Shown here piece by piece: positions 5,646 to 12,612 of a stretch of 13,638 nucleotides of DNA. The stretch lies in NCBI GenBank assembly GCA_964436825.1, contig CAYTEO010000058.1:1-13638 (forward strand), written 5' to 3'. The notes under the pieces were generated by a model that saw only the letters and a list, made by a program, of their open reading frames with translations, did no database searches and was not told the DNA's origin. Position numbers and translations under genes: made by a program. Within the stretch, counting starts at the first letter, position 1. Each line of letters begins with the position of its first letter. This stretch comes from CAYTEO01 sp964436825. GTDB lineage: Bacteria; Krumholzibacteriota; Krumholzibacteriia; LZORAL124-64-63.

Positions 5646-7121
5646 ATGACCGATCGGAGCACGACACGTAGGGGATTGTCGAGGATCACGCGGATCCTGT
5701 TCGGCAACTGGATCGCATCACTGGGGACGATCATCGCGACGGCATCGCTGGCCCTGCTGGTGATGGGCCTGATGCTCCATATCTACTACACCATCTCCGG
5801 GACGCCGGCCAACCCGTACCTGAACCTGGTCACGTTCATGATCCTGCCGCTGGTCCTGGTGACCGGCATCGTCCTGATCGGGGTCGGCGGGGTGGTCTGG
5901 CGCCGGCGAGAGGCGACCACGCCCCAGACCGTTGCCCTCGAGGTGGGCGGGGCCGCCTTCATGCGGAAGGTGACCGTCGTCGCCGCCGTGGCCGTCGTCG
6001 TCTTCTTCCTGGTCGGCAGCTTCAGCTACGAGGCCTACCACTTCACCGACTCGCCCGAGTTCTGCCTGAAGGTCTGCCACCAGGTGATGGCCCCCGAGGG
6101 GGTGGCCTACGAGCGCTCGCCCCACGCCCACGTGCGCTGCGTCGAGTGTCACATCGGCCCCGGGGCCAGCTGGTTCGTCCGCTCCAAGATCTCCGGTCTG
6201 CGCCAGGTGCTGGCCGTCATGACCGGCAACTACCACCGTCCCATCCCGACGCCGGTCCACAACCTGCGCCCCGCCCGGGAGACCTGCGAGCAGTGCCACT
6301 GGCCGGCCAAGTTCCACGGCTCCAAGCTGGTGGTCCACAGGCGGCGGGCCCCGGACGCGGAGAACACCCTGCAGGTGACCTCGCTGGTGGTCAAGGTGGG
6401 CGGTCTGCCGCAGCCCGGCTCCACCGCCACCGGCGTCCACTGGCACGTCGATCCTGCCAACACCGTGCGCTACCGCTTCCTGGACGATGAGCGCCAGCAG
6501 ATCGTCGAGGTCGTCCAGCAGACACCCGACGGGGAGGTGCGCTACCTGAGTCCCGAGGCGCCCGCGGACAGCACCCTCGGCACCTGGCGGGTCATGGACT
6601 GCATCGACTGCCACAACCGGCCGACCCACATCTTCGAGCGGCCCGGCGACGCGCTCGACGACGCCTTCGCCAAGGGTGCCCTGGATCCCGCGCTCCCGTG
6701 GCTGCGGCTGGAGGCGGAGCGGGCGCTGCGCGAGGTCACGCCGGGCGAGGGGACGGCGGATTCCCTCGCCGCCTGGCTCGTGGCAGCCTACACGGAGCGG
6801 CATCCGGACGATCTGGACGCCCTGCGGGCGGGGCTGGACACCACGGCCGCCGTGCTGGCCGACATCCTGGAACGCAACGTCTTCCCGGGCATGAACATCG
6901 GCTGGGGAACCTACCCCACCTTCCTGGGGCACCGGGACGTGGACGGCGAGATGGCCGACGTGGGATGCTTCCGCTGCCACGACGACGAGCACGAGAGCGA
7001 GGACGGCCGGGTCATCAGCCAGGACTGCGACAGCTGCCACCTGCTGCTGACGGAGGAGGAGGCGGATCCCGACAGCTGGCCCGAGTTCCTGTCGGAGCTG
7101 GTACCGGTGGACAGGCGCTGA
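5646..7121 (+). CDS. Membrane-anchored six-heme cytochrome c, NapC/NirT-like, probable menaquinol oxidase
   Basis: This 491-residue protein has three predicted membrane segments (about 21-50, 60-85 and 107-126) followed by a large soluble domain expected in the periplasm. Five CXXCH heme sites are seen: C165/C168, C214/C217, C319/C322, C441/C444 and C461/C464. A sixth, Cys140-x3-Cys144-His145 followed by QVM, is a CX3CH site placed where NapC/NrfH proteins carry the first heme next to the membrane. NapC/NirT proteins move electrons from quinol to periplasmic partners. Size, three TM segments and extra hemes recall larger NapC-like cytochromes such as Geobacter ImcH, but that is from memory and not tested. 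ATG 5646 is chosen; a TTG at 5613 in frame would lie at the predicted TSS. Adjacent mqnE supports menaquinol as donor. The terminal reductase or electron acceptor is not in the window. Confidence 0.85.
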   Translation: MTDRSTTRRGLSRITRILFGNWIASLGTIIATASLALLVMGLMLHIYYTISGTPANPYLNLVTFMILPLVLVTGIVLIGVGGVVWRRREATTPQTVALEVGGAAFMRKVTVVAAVAVVVFFLVGSFSYEAYHFTDSPEFCLKVCHQVMAPEGVAYERSPHAHVRCVECHIGPGASWFVRSKISGLRQVLAVMTGNYHRPIPTPVHNLRPARETCEQCHWPAKFHGSKLVVHRRRAPDAENTLQVTSLVVKVGGLPQPGSTATGVHWHVDPANTVRYRFLDDERQQIVEVVQQTPDGEVRYLSPEAPADSTLGTWRVMDCIDCHNRPTHIFERPGDALDDAFAKGALDPALPWLRLEAERALREVTPGEGTADSLAAWLVAAYTERHPDDLDALRAGLDTTAAVLADILERNVFPGMNIGWGTYPTFLGHRDVDGEMADVGCFRCHDDEHESEDGRVISQDCDSCHLLLTEEEADPDSWPEFLSELVPVDRR

Positions 7122-8095
7122 TGGACGCACCGGTGAGGATCGAGGACCTGTGGTCGGCGGCACGGCGCCTGGACGGCGTCGCCCACCGGACCCCCGTGGC
7201 CACCTGCGCCACACTGGACCGGCTGGCCGGCCGGCGGCTCTTCTTCAAGTGCGAGCACCTGCAGAAGGTGGGCGCCTTCAAGTTCCGCGGGGCCTGGAAC
7301 GCCGTCGCGCAGCTCACCGCGGAGGAGGCGGCCTGCGGCGTCGTCACCCACAGCAGCGGCAACCACGCCCAGGCCCTGGCCCTGGCGGCGGCCCGGCGCG
7401 GGATCGCGGCCCACATCGTCATGCCGCGCGGCGCGCCGGCGGTCAAGCGGGAGGCCGTTGCCGGCTACGGGGCGCGGATCGTCGAATGCGAGCCGTCGCT
7501 CCAGGCGCGCGAGCGGACCGCGGAGCGGGTCGTCGCCGAGACGGGAGCCGTCTTCATCCATCCCTACGACGATCCCCGCATCATCGCCGGCCAGGGGACG
7601 GCCGCCCTGGAGCTGCTGGCCGACGTGCCGGACCTGGACGCCGTCGTGGCCCCGGTGGGCGGCGGCGGACTGCTGTCGGGGACGGCCGTCGCGGTCCGCG
7701 GCACCCGCCCGGACATCACCGTCCTGGGAGCCGAGCCGGCCGCGGCGGACGACGCCGCCCGCAGCCTCGCCGCCGGCCGGCGCCTGCCGCCGGTGGAGCA
7801 TCCGCCGACCCTGGCCGACGGCCTGCTGACCGGCCTGGGCGAGCTGACCTGGCCGCTGATCCGCGACCACGTCGACGGGATCGTCACCGTGGACGAGACC
7901 GCCCTGCTGTCTGCCCTGCGCCTGCTGTGGCAGCGGGCCAAGCTGCCGGTGGAACCGAGCAGCGCCGTCGCGCTGGCGGCCGTCCTGGCCGACCCGCCGG
8001 AGCTGGCGGGGCGCCGCCGGGTGGGGATCATCCTCAGCGGCGGCAACACGGACCTGGCCCGCCTCTGCCGCGACGGGGTCCTCGAGCGCTGGTGA
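7121..8095 (+). CDS. PLP-dependent serine/threonine dehydratase or serine racemase (fold type II)
   Basis: This 324-residue cytoplasmic enzyme belongs to the threonine dehydratase/serine racemase family. Lys54 in GAFKFRGA forms the PLP Schiff base, SSGNH at 78-82 and VGGGGLLSG at 179-187 bind the cofactor, and SGGN is at 306-309. It lacks the C-terminal ACT domain of biosynthetic IlvA. The SSGNH form (rather than SAGNH) with Ser79 placed 25 residues after the lysine, and a cation site pattern E205-x3-A209-x-D211, resemble eukaryotic-type serine racemases and hydroxyaspartate dehydratases. The choice between racemase and dehydratase cannot be made from sequence. Its ATG overlaps the stop of the cytochrome gene by one base (TGATG), so translation is probably coupled, though no metabolic link is obvious. 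Confidence 0.88.
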   Translation: MDAPVRIEDLWSAARRLDGVAHRTPVATCATLDRLAGRRLFFKCEHLQKVGAFKFRGAWNAVAQLTAEEAACGVVTHSSGNHAQALALAAARRGIAAHIVMPRGAPAVKREAVAGYGARIVECEPSLQARERTAERVVAETGAVFIHPYDDPRIIAGQGTAALELLADVPDLDAVVAPVGGGGLLSGTAVAVRGTRPDITVLGAEPAAADDAARSLAAGRRLPPVEHPPTLADGLLTGLGELTWPLIRDHVDGIVTVDETALLSALRLLWQRAKLPVEPSSAVALAAVLADPPELAGRRRVGIILSGGNTDLARLCRDGVLERW

Positions 8096-8131
8096 TCCCG
8101 GCTTCCCGCCACCGATCACCCTCGCAATCGG

Positions 8132-8160
8132 TTGCGGTCGACCCGCCCCGTTTCTATCCT
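8132..8160 (+). promoter_or_regulatory. Possible promoter of the PHP-domain gene
   Basis: TTGCGG (8132-8137), 17 bases, then TATCCT (8155-8160). The TSS would be near 8167, leaving about 43 bases before the TTG start at 8210. The inverted repeat ACCGAT (8111-8116) / ATCGGT (8127-8132) abuts the -35 and could be an operator or the end of the preceding transcript. Confidence 0.4.
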
Positions 8161-8209
8161 GGATCCATGCAACTTTGCTAACGACCACGCTCCACAACAG
8201 GATGTCGCC

Positions 8210-9034
8210 TTGGCCAGAGCCCCTGAACCCACCGACGCACCGTCGTCATGTCGCGACCGTGGCTGGCCCTGCTACGACCGGTGCGATGACCGCAGCTTCA
8301 CCCTCGCCCGCCAGAGCGACATCCGCGGCCTGCTCCACTGCCACACCCACTACGACGGGGGCGCCCACGGCCTGCTGCGGCTGGTGGAGACCGCGCGCGA
8401 GCTGGGGCTGGAGTACCTGGGGATCACCGACCGCCTGCTGTCCGACTTCTCCGACGGCGGGCTGACGCCGCTGGGCTTCGCCCGCCAGCGCGAGGAGATC
8501 GAGGCGCTCAACGGCGCCCTGGACGACTTCGCCCTGCTGCACGGGGTCGAAGTCGAGGTGGGACCCGACGGCGAGCTGCCCGACGCCCCGGAGGTCTTCG
8601 AGACCGTCGATTTCGTCGTCGCGACCCTGCTGAACGGCAACGGTGACGGGGACCGGCGCCGCGCCACCGACCGGGCCGTGCGGGCCGTCATGAACCCCTG
8701 CGTCTCGATCCTCGGCCATCCCATGGGCGACTACATGACCACGGGCCGGCCGCTGCCGCTGGACCTGGACACGGTCCTGGTGGCCGCCGCCGAGGCCGGC
8801 GTGGCCGTGGAGCTGGATGCCAACCCCCACCACGAGGACCTGGTCTGGCACCACTGCGAGGAGGCCCAGCAGCGGGGGATCGTCTTCGTCATCAGCTCCG
8901 ACGTCCACCGCGCGGCGCGCCTGATCGACTACCGCCACGGCGCCGAGCTGACCCGCAGGGCGGGGATCTGCCGGCACCAGATCCTCAACACGCGCTCCCT
9001 CTCCGAAATCAGGGAGTTTCTCTCCCGGGACTGA
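8210..9034 (+). CDS. Stand-alone PHP-domain phosphoesterase related to the C-terminal domain of family X DNA polymerases
   Basis: From a TTG start this protein has 274 residues. Residues about 36-270 match the PHP (polymerase and histidinol phosphatase) metal-dependent phosphoesterase domain, in the form found at the C-terminus of bacterial PolX: DIRGLLHCHTHYDGG (37-51), GVEVEVGPDGEL (112-122), SILGHP (166-171), ANP (204-206), SSDVHR (229-234) and a closing LNTRSLSEIREFL. Probable metal ligands are His43, His45, Glu114, His170, Asp231 and His233. The usual TDH motif reads TDR (Asp74-Arg75), losing one histidine. No polymerase domain precedes it; residues 1-36 are a short Cys-containing leader. 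TTG 8210 is preferred because AGGA (8199-8202) lies seven bases upstream and the longer open frame begins on the promoter. Substrate unknown. Confidence 0.8.
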   Translation: MARAPEPTDAPSSCRDRGWPCYDRCDDRSFTLARQSDIRGLLHCHTHYDGGAHGLLRLVETARELGLEYLGITDRLLSDFSDGGLTPLGFARQREEIEALNGALDDFALLHGVEVEVGPDGELPDAPEVFETVDFVVATLLNGNGDGDRRRATDRAVRAVMNPCVSILGHPMGDYMTTGRPLPLDLDTVLVAAAEAGVAVELDANPHHEDLVWHHCEEAQQRGIVFVISSDVHRAARLIDYRHGAELTRRAGICRHQILNTRSLSEIREFLSRD

Positions 9035-9126
9035 ACCGCTCCACATCCCCGGACGGGGTTCCGTGTCACGCGGGGGAGGCGCCACGGGGACAACGATTCC
9101 AGGGGGCTGCAGCGCGCGGCCGATGC

Positions 9127-9135
9127 TGCTATCAT
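9127..9135 (+). promoter_or_regulatory. Extended -10 promoter of the DUF1579 gene
   Basis: TGCTATCAT gives an extended -10 (TGn followed by TATCAT, five of six consensus bases). The hexamer 17 bases upstream (CTGCAG, 9107-9112) is a poor -35, as is common for extended -10 promoters. The leader would be about 40 bases. Confidence 0.45.
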
Positions 9136-9180
9136 GCCGGGGGGATCCGTGAATTCCCCGTTCCCGAGAAGGAGATCGAG

Positions 9181-9768
9181 ATGATCGCCAGACGCACCGT
9201 TCTTTTCATGCTCGCCCTGTTGCTCGCCCTGCCCGTCCTGGCCCAGGACCAGCAGTTCGACCAGCAGGCCGCCATGAAGGCGTGGCAGGCCGCCGCCACC
9301 CCCGGTCCCATGCATGCCTTCTGGGCGAAGATGGCCGGCAAGTGGAAGACCCACTCGAAGATGTGGATGGAGCCCGGTGATCCGCCCATGGAGTCCGACG
9401 GCGAGGTCGACATGGAGATGGTCCTGGGCGGCCGCTACCTCCAGGAGCGCTTCCACGGCACCAGCATGGGGCAGCCGTTCGAGGGGTACGGGCTGACCGG
9501 CTACGACAACGTCACCGGCACGGTCACGGCGATCTGGTGCGACAACATGAGCACGGGCATGGCCGTCATGACCGGCAAGGCTGCCGCCCCCGGCGAGCCG
9601 CTGGAGCTGACCGGCACCTACGCCGACCCGGTGACGAAGCAGATGATCGCCATCCGCGGCGTGACCACCTACCAGGACGAGGACCACCACACCTTCGAGT
9701 ACTTCATGCACTACCCGGGGGAGGACGAGTTCAAGTCCATGGAGATCCGCTACGAGCGGGTGAAGTAG
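9181..9768 (+). CDS. Secreted DUF1579 family protein
   Basis: This 195-residue protein starts with a clear Sec signal peptide (basic IARRT, then hydrophobic residues 7-20, probable cleavage after LPVLA at 21). The mature part matches DUF1579: a PMHAFWAKMAGKW opening near 43-55, the DMEMVLGGRYLQERFHG core near 78-95, then GYGLTGYDNVTGTVTAIWCDNMSTG and a closing beta-strand with MEIRYERV. DUF1579 proteins are predicted beta-barrel, lipocalin-like folds of about 150-190 residues with no established role. One cysteine is present in the mature part. The ATG is supported by AAGGAG about 7 bases upstream. The gene stands alone between its own promoter and a strong hairpin. Confidence 0.88.
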   Translation: MIARRTVLFMLALLLALPVLAQDQQFDQQAAMKAWQAAATPGPMHAFWAKMAGKWKTHSKMWMEPGDPPMESDGEVDMEMVLGGRYLQERFHGTSMGQPFEGYGLTGYDNVTGTVTAIWCDNMSTGMAVMTGKAAAPGEPLELTGTYADPVTKQMIAIRGVTTYQDEDHHTFEYFMHYPGEDEFKSMEIRYERVK

Positions 9769-9807
9769 CCCGGTCGTTCCCGCCCGGCGACACCGCCGCC
9801 GGCCTTG

Positions 9808-9854
9808 CCGCCCGTCGTGGACGCCTCCCGTGGGGGTGTCGCGGCGGGCGGTTT
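9808..9854 (+). terminator. Long hairpin after the DUF1579 gene, probable terminator
   Basis: CCGCCCG (9808-9814) pairs with CGGGCGG (9845-9851). The pairing continues inward through 9815-9818 with 9841-9844, a one-base bulge at 9819, and 9820-9828 with 9832-9840, leaving a 3-base loop. Several inner pairs are G-T. TTT follows directly. It lies 39 bases after the stop codon. The short T-run makes efficiency uncertain. Confidence 0.6.
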
Positions 9855-9997
9855 CCATCTCCCTGTGCGCCAGCCGGTTGCAAGGCCGTCCGACCGCGGC
9901 GTCCCGGTCCTCTCCTTGCCACGACCGGCACCGGAACGGTCGGCGGACGGCGGGACGACGAGGGCGCCCGCGACGGCCGCGCCGGACTGCCGGGAAC

Positions 9998-10026
9998 TTG
10001 ACGCCTCTGGATCCGTATGTGAGTCT
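9998..10026 (+). promoter_or_regulatory. Possible promoter of the envelope operon
   Basis: TTGACG (9998-10003, five of six), 17 bases, then GAGTCT (10021-10026), which keeps only the A and final T of the -10 consensus. The leader to the first ATG would be about 79 bases. Confidence 0.3.
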
Positions 10027-10111
10027 CGTGCGTGCCCGGTCGACGACGCACCTGGTCCCTCCCGCCGGGCGCCGGCCGTTCCTCCCGTCACACCAGACCA
10101 AGGGGGAGAGT

Positions 10112-11155
10112 ATGTCCGCCCGCTCTTTGCCCGCACCGTCGCGACGGCGGATCGCGCGTGCGCTCGTCGTCGCCGCGTGGGGCCTTGCCGCCTGCCTGCC
10201 CGCCGCTGCACGGGGTGACGCGCCGCCGGTTGCCGACCCGCCCGACACCGTCCGGATCGGCGCCCCGCCGGACGGGATCGTCGGCGGCAGCGGCAGCGAG
10301 GACGATCCCTGGCTCGTCGACCTGGACGAGCTGATCCGGCAGGGCCTGGTCGTCATCGAGCCGGCGACGCCCGCCGACACGGTGGCGGTGGTGCCGGCGG
10401 AGGTCGACACCATCGTCGTCACCGCGCCGGCGGTGCGGGTCAGCGAGGTCGTGCGCCGGATCGGCCGCCGCATGCGGCAGGACTGGTCTGGCCTGGCCGG
10501 GGCCACCTGGACGACCCTGATGGAGATGGAGACCATCGAGCACGACGATGACCCGGAGCGCCGCGAGCGGACCGTCGAGACCACGGTGATGCGCGTCTCG
10601 GTGGACGCGAACGGGGAGCAGCGCCGGGTCGTCCTGCGCCGCGGCACGCGCCGCTACCGCGGCGGCGAGCTGGTCTCCAGCGAGGTGGACAGCAGCCTGG
10701 CCGAGCAGTGGGACTGGGCCGACGAGACCGTCGGCGCCACCATGGACGCCCCGTTCGACCTGCTGACGTCGAACCGTTTCCGCTACCGGATCGTCGACCG
10801 GATCCTCATCGGCGACCACCTGATCTACCGGATCGGGTTCGTGCCGCGGGACCGGTTCCGGCCCGGCCTGCGCGGCGAGGTCTGGATCGACTACGGCGAC
10901 TTCGCCATCCGGCGCATGCGCGGCAGCATCACCGGGGTGTCGCCCTACCCGCTGCTGATCAAGGAGATCCCGTGGTTCACCCTGCGGCAGCAGCGGGTGG
11001 GAGACCGCTGGCTGCCGGCCGACTTCAGCGCCGAGGTGATGCTGCGCAGGCTGCCGCTGCTGCCGGACCGGATCGTCTTCCGGCTGAGCTACCGGGACTT
11101 CGACCTGCGGGAGACGCCCGCCGCGGTGGCGGACGGCGGGGAGGTGGCACCATGA
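10112..11155 (+). CDS. Exported protein resembling the soluble part of DUF5686 outer-membrane proteins
   Basis: This 347-residue protein has a signal peptide (basic residues 11-16, hydrophobic 17-33) and is probably periplasmic. After a low-complexity linker rich in Asp and Pro, a helix at about 108-122 (VRVSEVVRRIGRRM) leads into a beta-rich domain at about 130-333. The stretch YRIGFVPRDRFRPG at 239-252, followed by GEVWIDYGDFAIRRMRG at 255-271, resembles the characteristic segment of DUF5686 proteins, whose fold recalls LolA-like lipid-binding domains. In Bacteroidota this region is normally fused to a C-terminal barrel; here the barrel is a separate gene whose ATG overlaps this stop codon by four bases (ATGA). 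ATG 10112 follows GGGGGAGAG. The function is unknown; a role in outer-membrane assembly or transport is inference. Confidence 0.7.
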   Translation: MSARSLPAPSRRRIARALVVAAWGLAACLPAAARGDAPPVADPPDTVRIGAPPDGIVGGSGSEDDPWLVDLDELIRQGLVVIEPATPADTVAVVPAEVDTIVVTAPAVRVSEVVRRIGRRMRQDWSGLAGATWTTLMEMETIEHDDDPERRERTVETTVMRVSVDANGEQRRVVLRRGTRRYRGGELVSSEVDSSLAEQWDWADETVGATMDAPFDLLTSNRFRYRIVDRILIGDHLIYRIGFVPRDRFRPGLRGEVWIDYGDFAIRRMRGSITGVSPYPLLIKEIPWFTLRQQRVGDRWLPADFSAEVMLRRLPLLPDRIVFRLSYRDFDLRETPAAVADGGEVAP

Positions 11156-12606
11156 GGCGGTGGCCGACGATCGCGGCGCTGCTGCTCGTGGCGGCGGCGC
11201 TGGGGGCGGCGATGCCGGCCGCGACGGGCGCCGCGGCGGCCCCGGCCGGCACGCCCGGCGACGGGCAACCGGCGGAGGCGCCCCTGGACTCGCTGATCTG
11301 GATCTCCGGCGAGGCGGCCGCCGACTCGCTGGACCGCTACTGGGACGACCTGGACCGGCAGTGGTACACGCCGCTGACGCCGCAGGAGATCGGCCTGGGC
11401 CTGACCCCGGCCGCCTACGACTCCCTGGTGCGGGCCGGCGACGCGCTGGTGGCGGCCATGTGGCAGCGCCGGCCGTGGCACGCGGGCGTCGACCCGGTGC
11501 CGGTGCTCGGCTTCAACCGCGTGGACGGGATGCGGGCGGCCGTGGGCTGGCGGGTGGTGCGCGCCGGGGTGCTGCAGCCGCACCTGCGGGGTCGCCTGGG
11601 CTGGGCCTTCGGCCGCGACCGGCTGCTGTGGGAGGTACGGGGACGCTGGCCTCTGTGGCGGGCCCGGCCCCGCGACCGGGAGGGCCGCGCCACGGCGGCC
11701 CCCTGGACGGCGCTGGCGCTGACCGCCGCCGCCTCGCGCCGCACCGTACCGTTCGGGGCGGCCGGCGGGGCGGGGGCCGAGTGGGGCGCCTTCCTCTACG
11801 GTTCGGACCCGAACCACTACTTCGAGCGACAGGAGTGGCACCTGGGCCTGGAGGTCTCGCCGCGGCCGTGGCTGACCCTGCGGCTGGGCGGCGGCTGGGC
11901 CAGGCACCGCCCCCTGGACCGCAGCACCGACTGGAGCCTGCTGGGCGACGCGGCCGACGTGGCCGGCAACATCCGCATCGAGGGTCTGGAGCGCCGGTCG
12001 CTGGCGGTGGGCCTGTCGCTGGCGCGTCCCGACGCGGCCCTGGACGCCGGCCTCGGCTGGCACCGGGTCAGCGACTCGCCCCTGCCGGCGGTGGCCGACG
12101 CGCCGGACGGCCACGCCTGGTACCGTCGCCTGCGCGTGGCGGGCGTCGTCGTCCGCCGCGATCCCGCCGGCGGTACCTGGCGGCTGGCCGGCGGCTGGGA
12201 CGCGGTGGACCGGCGCGCGCCGCTGGAGTGGGTCACCTGGCTGGGTGGGGAGAACCACCTGCGCGGTTTCCGCACCCGCGAGCTGGGCGGCGACAGCGGC
12301 GGCTGGGCGTCGCTGGACTGGCGCCTGGGGATCGACCCGCTGCGGGCGCTCCACGTGCCGTGGCTGGGCCGCCAGCGGCTGCAGCCGATCCTGTTCGTGG
12401 ACTACGGCCACACCTACCACTCCGACCGCGACGACGGCGAACCTGCCGGCGAGGCGGGCTGGCGCGCCGACGTGGGCATCGGACTGGGGAAGTTCCTGGG
12501 CCTGGGCGAGCGGTTCGGCTCGCTGCGGCTGTACGCCGCCCGCCCCGTGGGGCAGGGGATGGGCGACCGGCCGTGGCGGGTGATGCTGGCGGTGGAGAGC
12601 CGGTAG
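11152..12606 (+). CDS. Outer-membrane beta-barrel protein, Omp85/DUF5686-like
   Basis: This 484-residue protein has a signal peptide (hydrophobic residues 8-21, Ala-rich to about 30). Residues 45-110 are a short helical segment. From FNRVDGM (121-127), a stretch typical of the start of DUF5686 barrels, alternating hydrophobic/polar segments with many aromatics run to the end. GGENHLRGF at 365-373 matches the conserved (V/L/I)RG(F/Y) motif of the Omp85 barrel loop. LFVDYGHTYHS (414-424) and the final strands fit that fold as well. POTRA domains are not visible, unlike BamA or TamA. It overlaps the preceding gene by four bases and is followed by an esterase gene 6 bases downstream, so all three are surely cotranscribed. 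The C-terminus ends in ESR rather than the classical aromatic residue. Confidence 0.75.
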   Translation: MRRWPTIAALLLVAAALGAAMPAATGAAAAPAGTPGDGQPAEAPLDSLIWISGEAAADSLDRYWDDLDRQWYTPLTPQEIGLGLTPAAYDSLVRAGDALVAAMWQRRPWHAGVDPVPVLGFNRVDGMRAAVGWRVVRAGVLQPHLRGRLGWAFGRDRLLWEVRGRWPLWRARPRDREGRATAAPWTALALTAAASRRTVPFGAAGGAGAEWGAFLYGSDPNHYFERQEWHLGLEVSPRPWLTLRLGGGWARHRPLDRSTDWSLLGDAADVAGNIRIEGLERRSLAVGLSLARPDAALDAGLGWHRVSDSPLPAVADAPDGHAWYRRLRVAGVVVRRDPAGGTWRLAGGWDAVDRRAPLEWVTWLGGENHLRGFRTRELGGDSGGWASLDWRLGIDPLRALHVPWLGRQRLQPILFVDYGHTYHSDRDDGEPAGEAGWRADVGIGLGKFLGLGERFGSLRLYAARPVGQGMGDRPWRVMLAVESR

Positions 12607-12612
12607 GGGGTG

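Larger units (their letters stand above)
9769..10111. other. Intergenic region of about 340 bases
   Basis: It holds a long terminator-like hairpin (9808-9851) and a possible promoter (9998-10026). The middle (about 9855-9997) is GC-rich with several open frames, but none has a ribosome site and a protein-like composition together, so I call no gene. No repeat or RNA gene is recognised. Confidence 0.6.

Noticed and set aside
9035..9126. A terminator after the PHP gene
   Set aside because: Short CCCC/GGGG and CCGTG/CACGG pairings exist, but none forms a clear stem followed by T residues.
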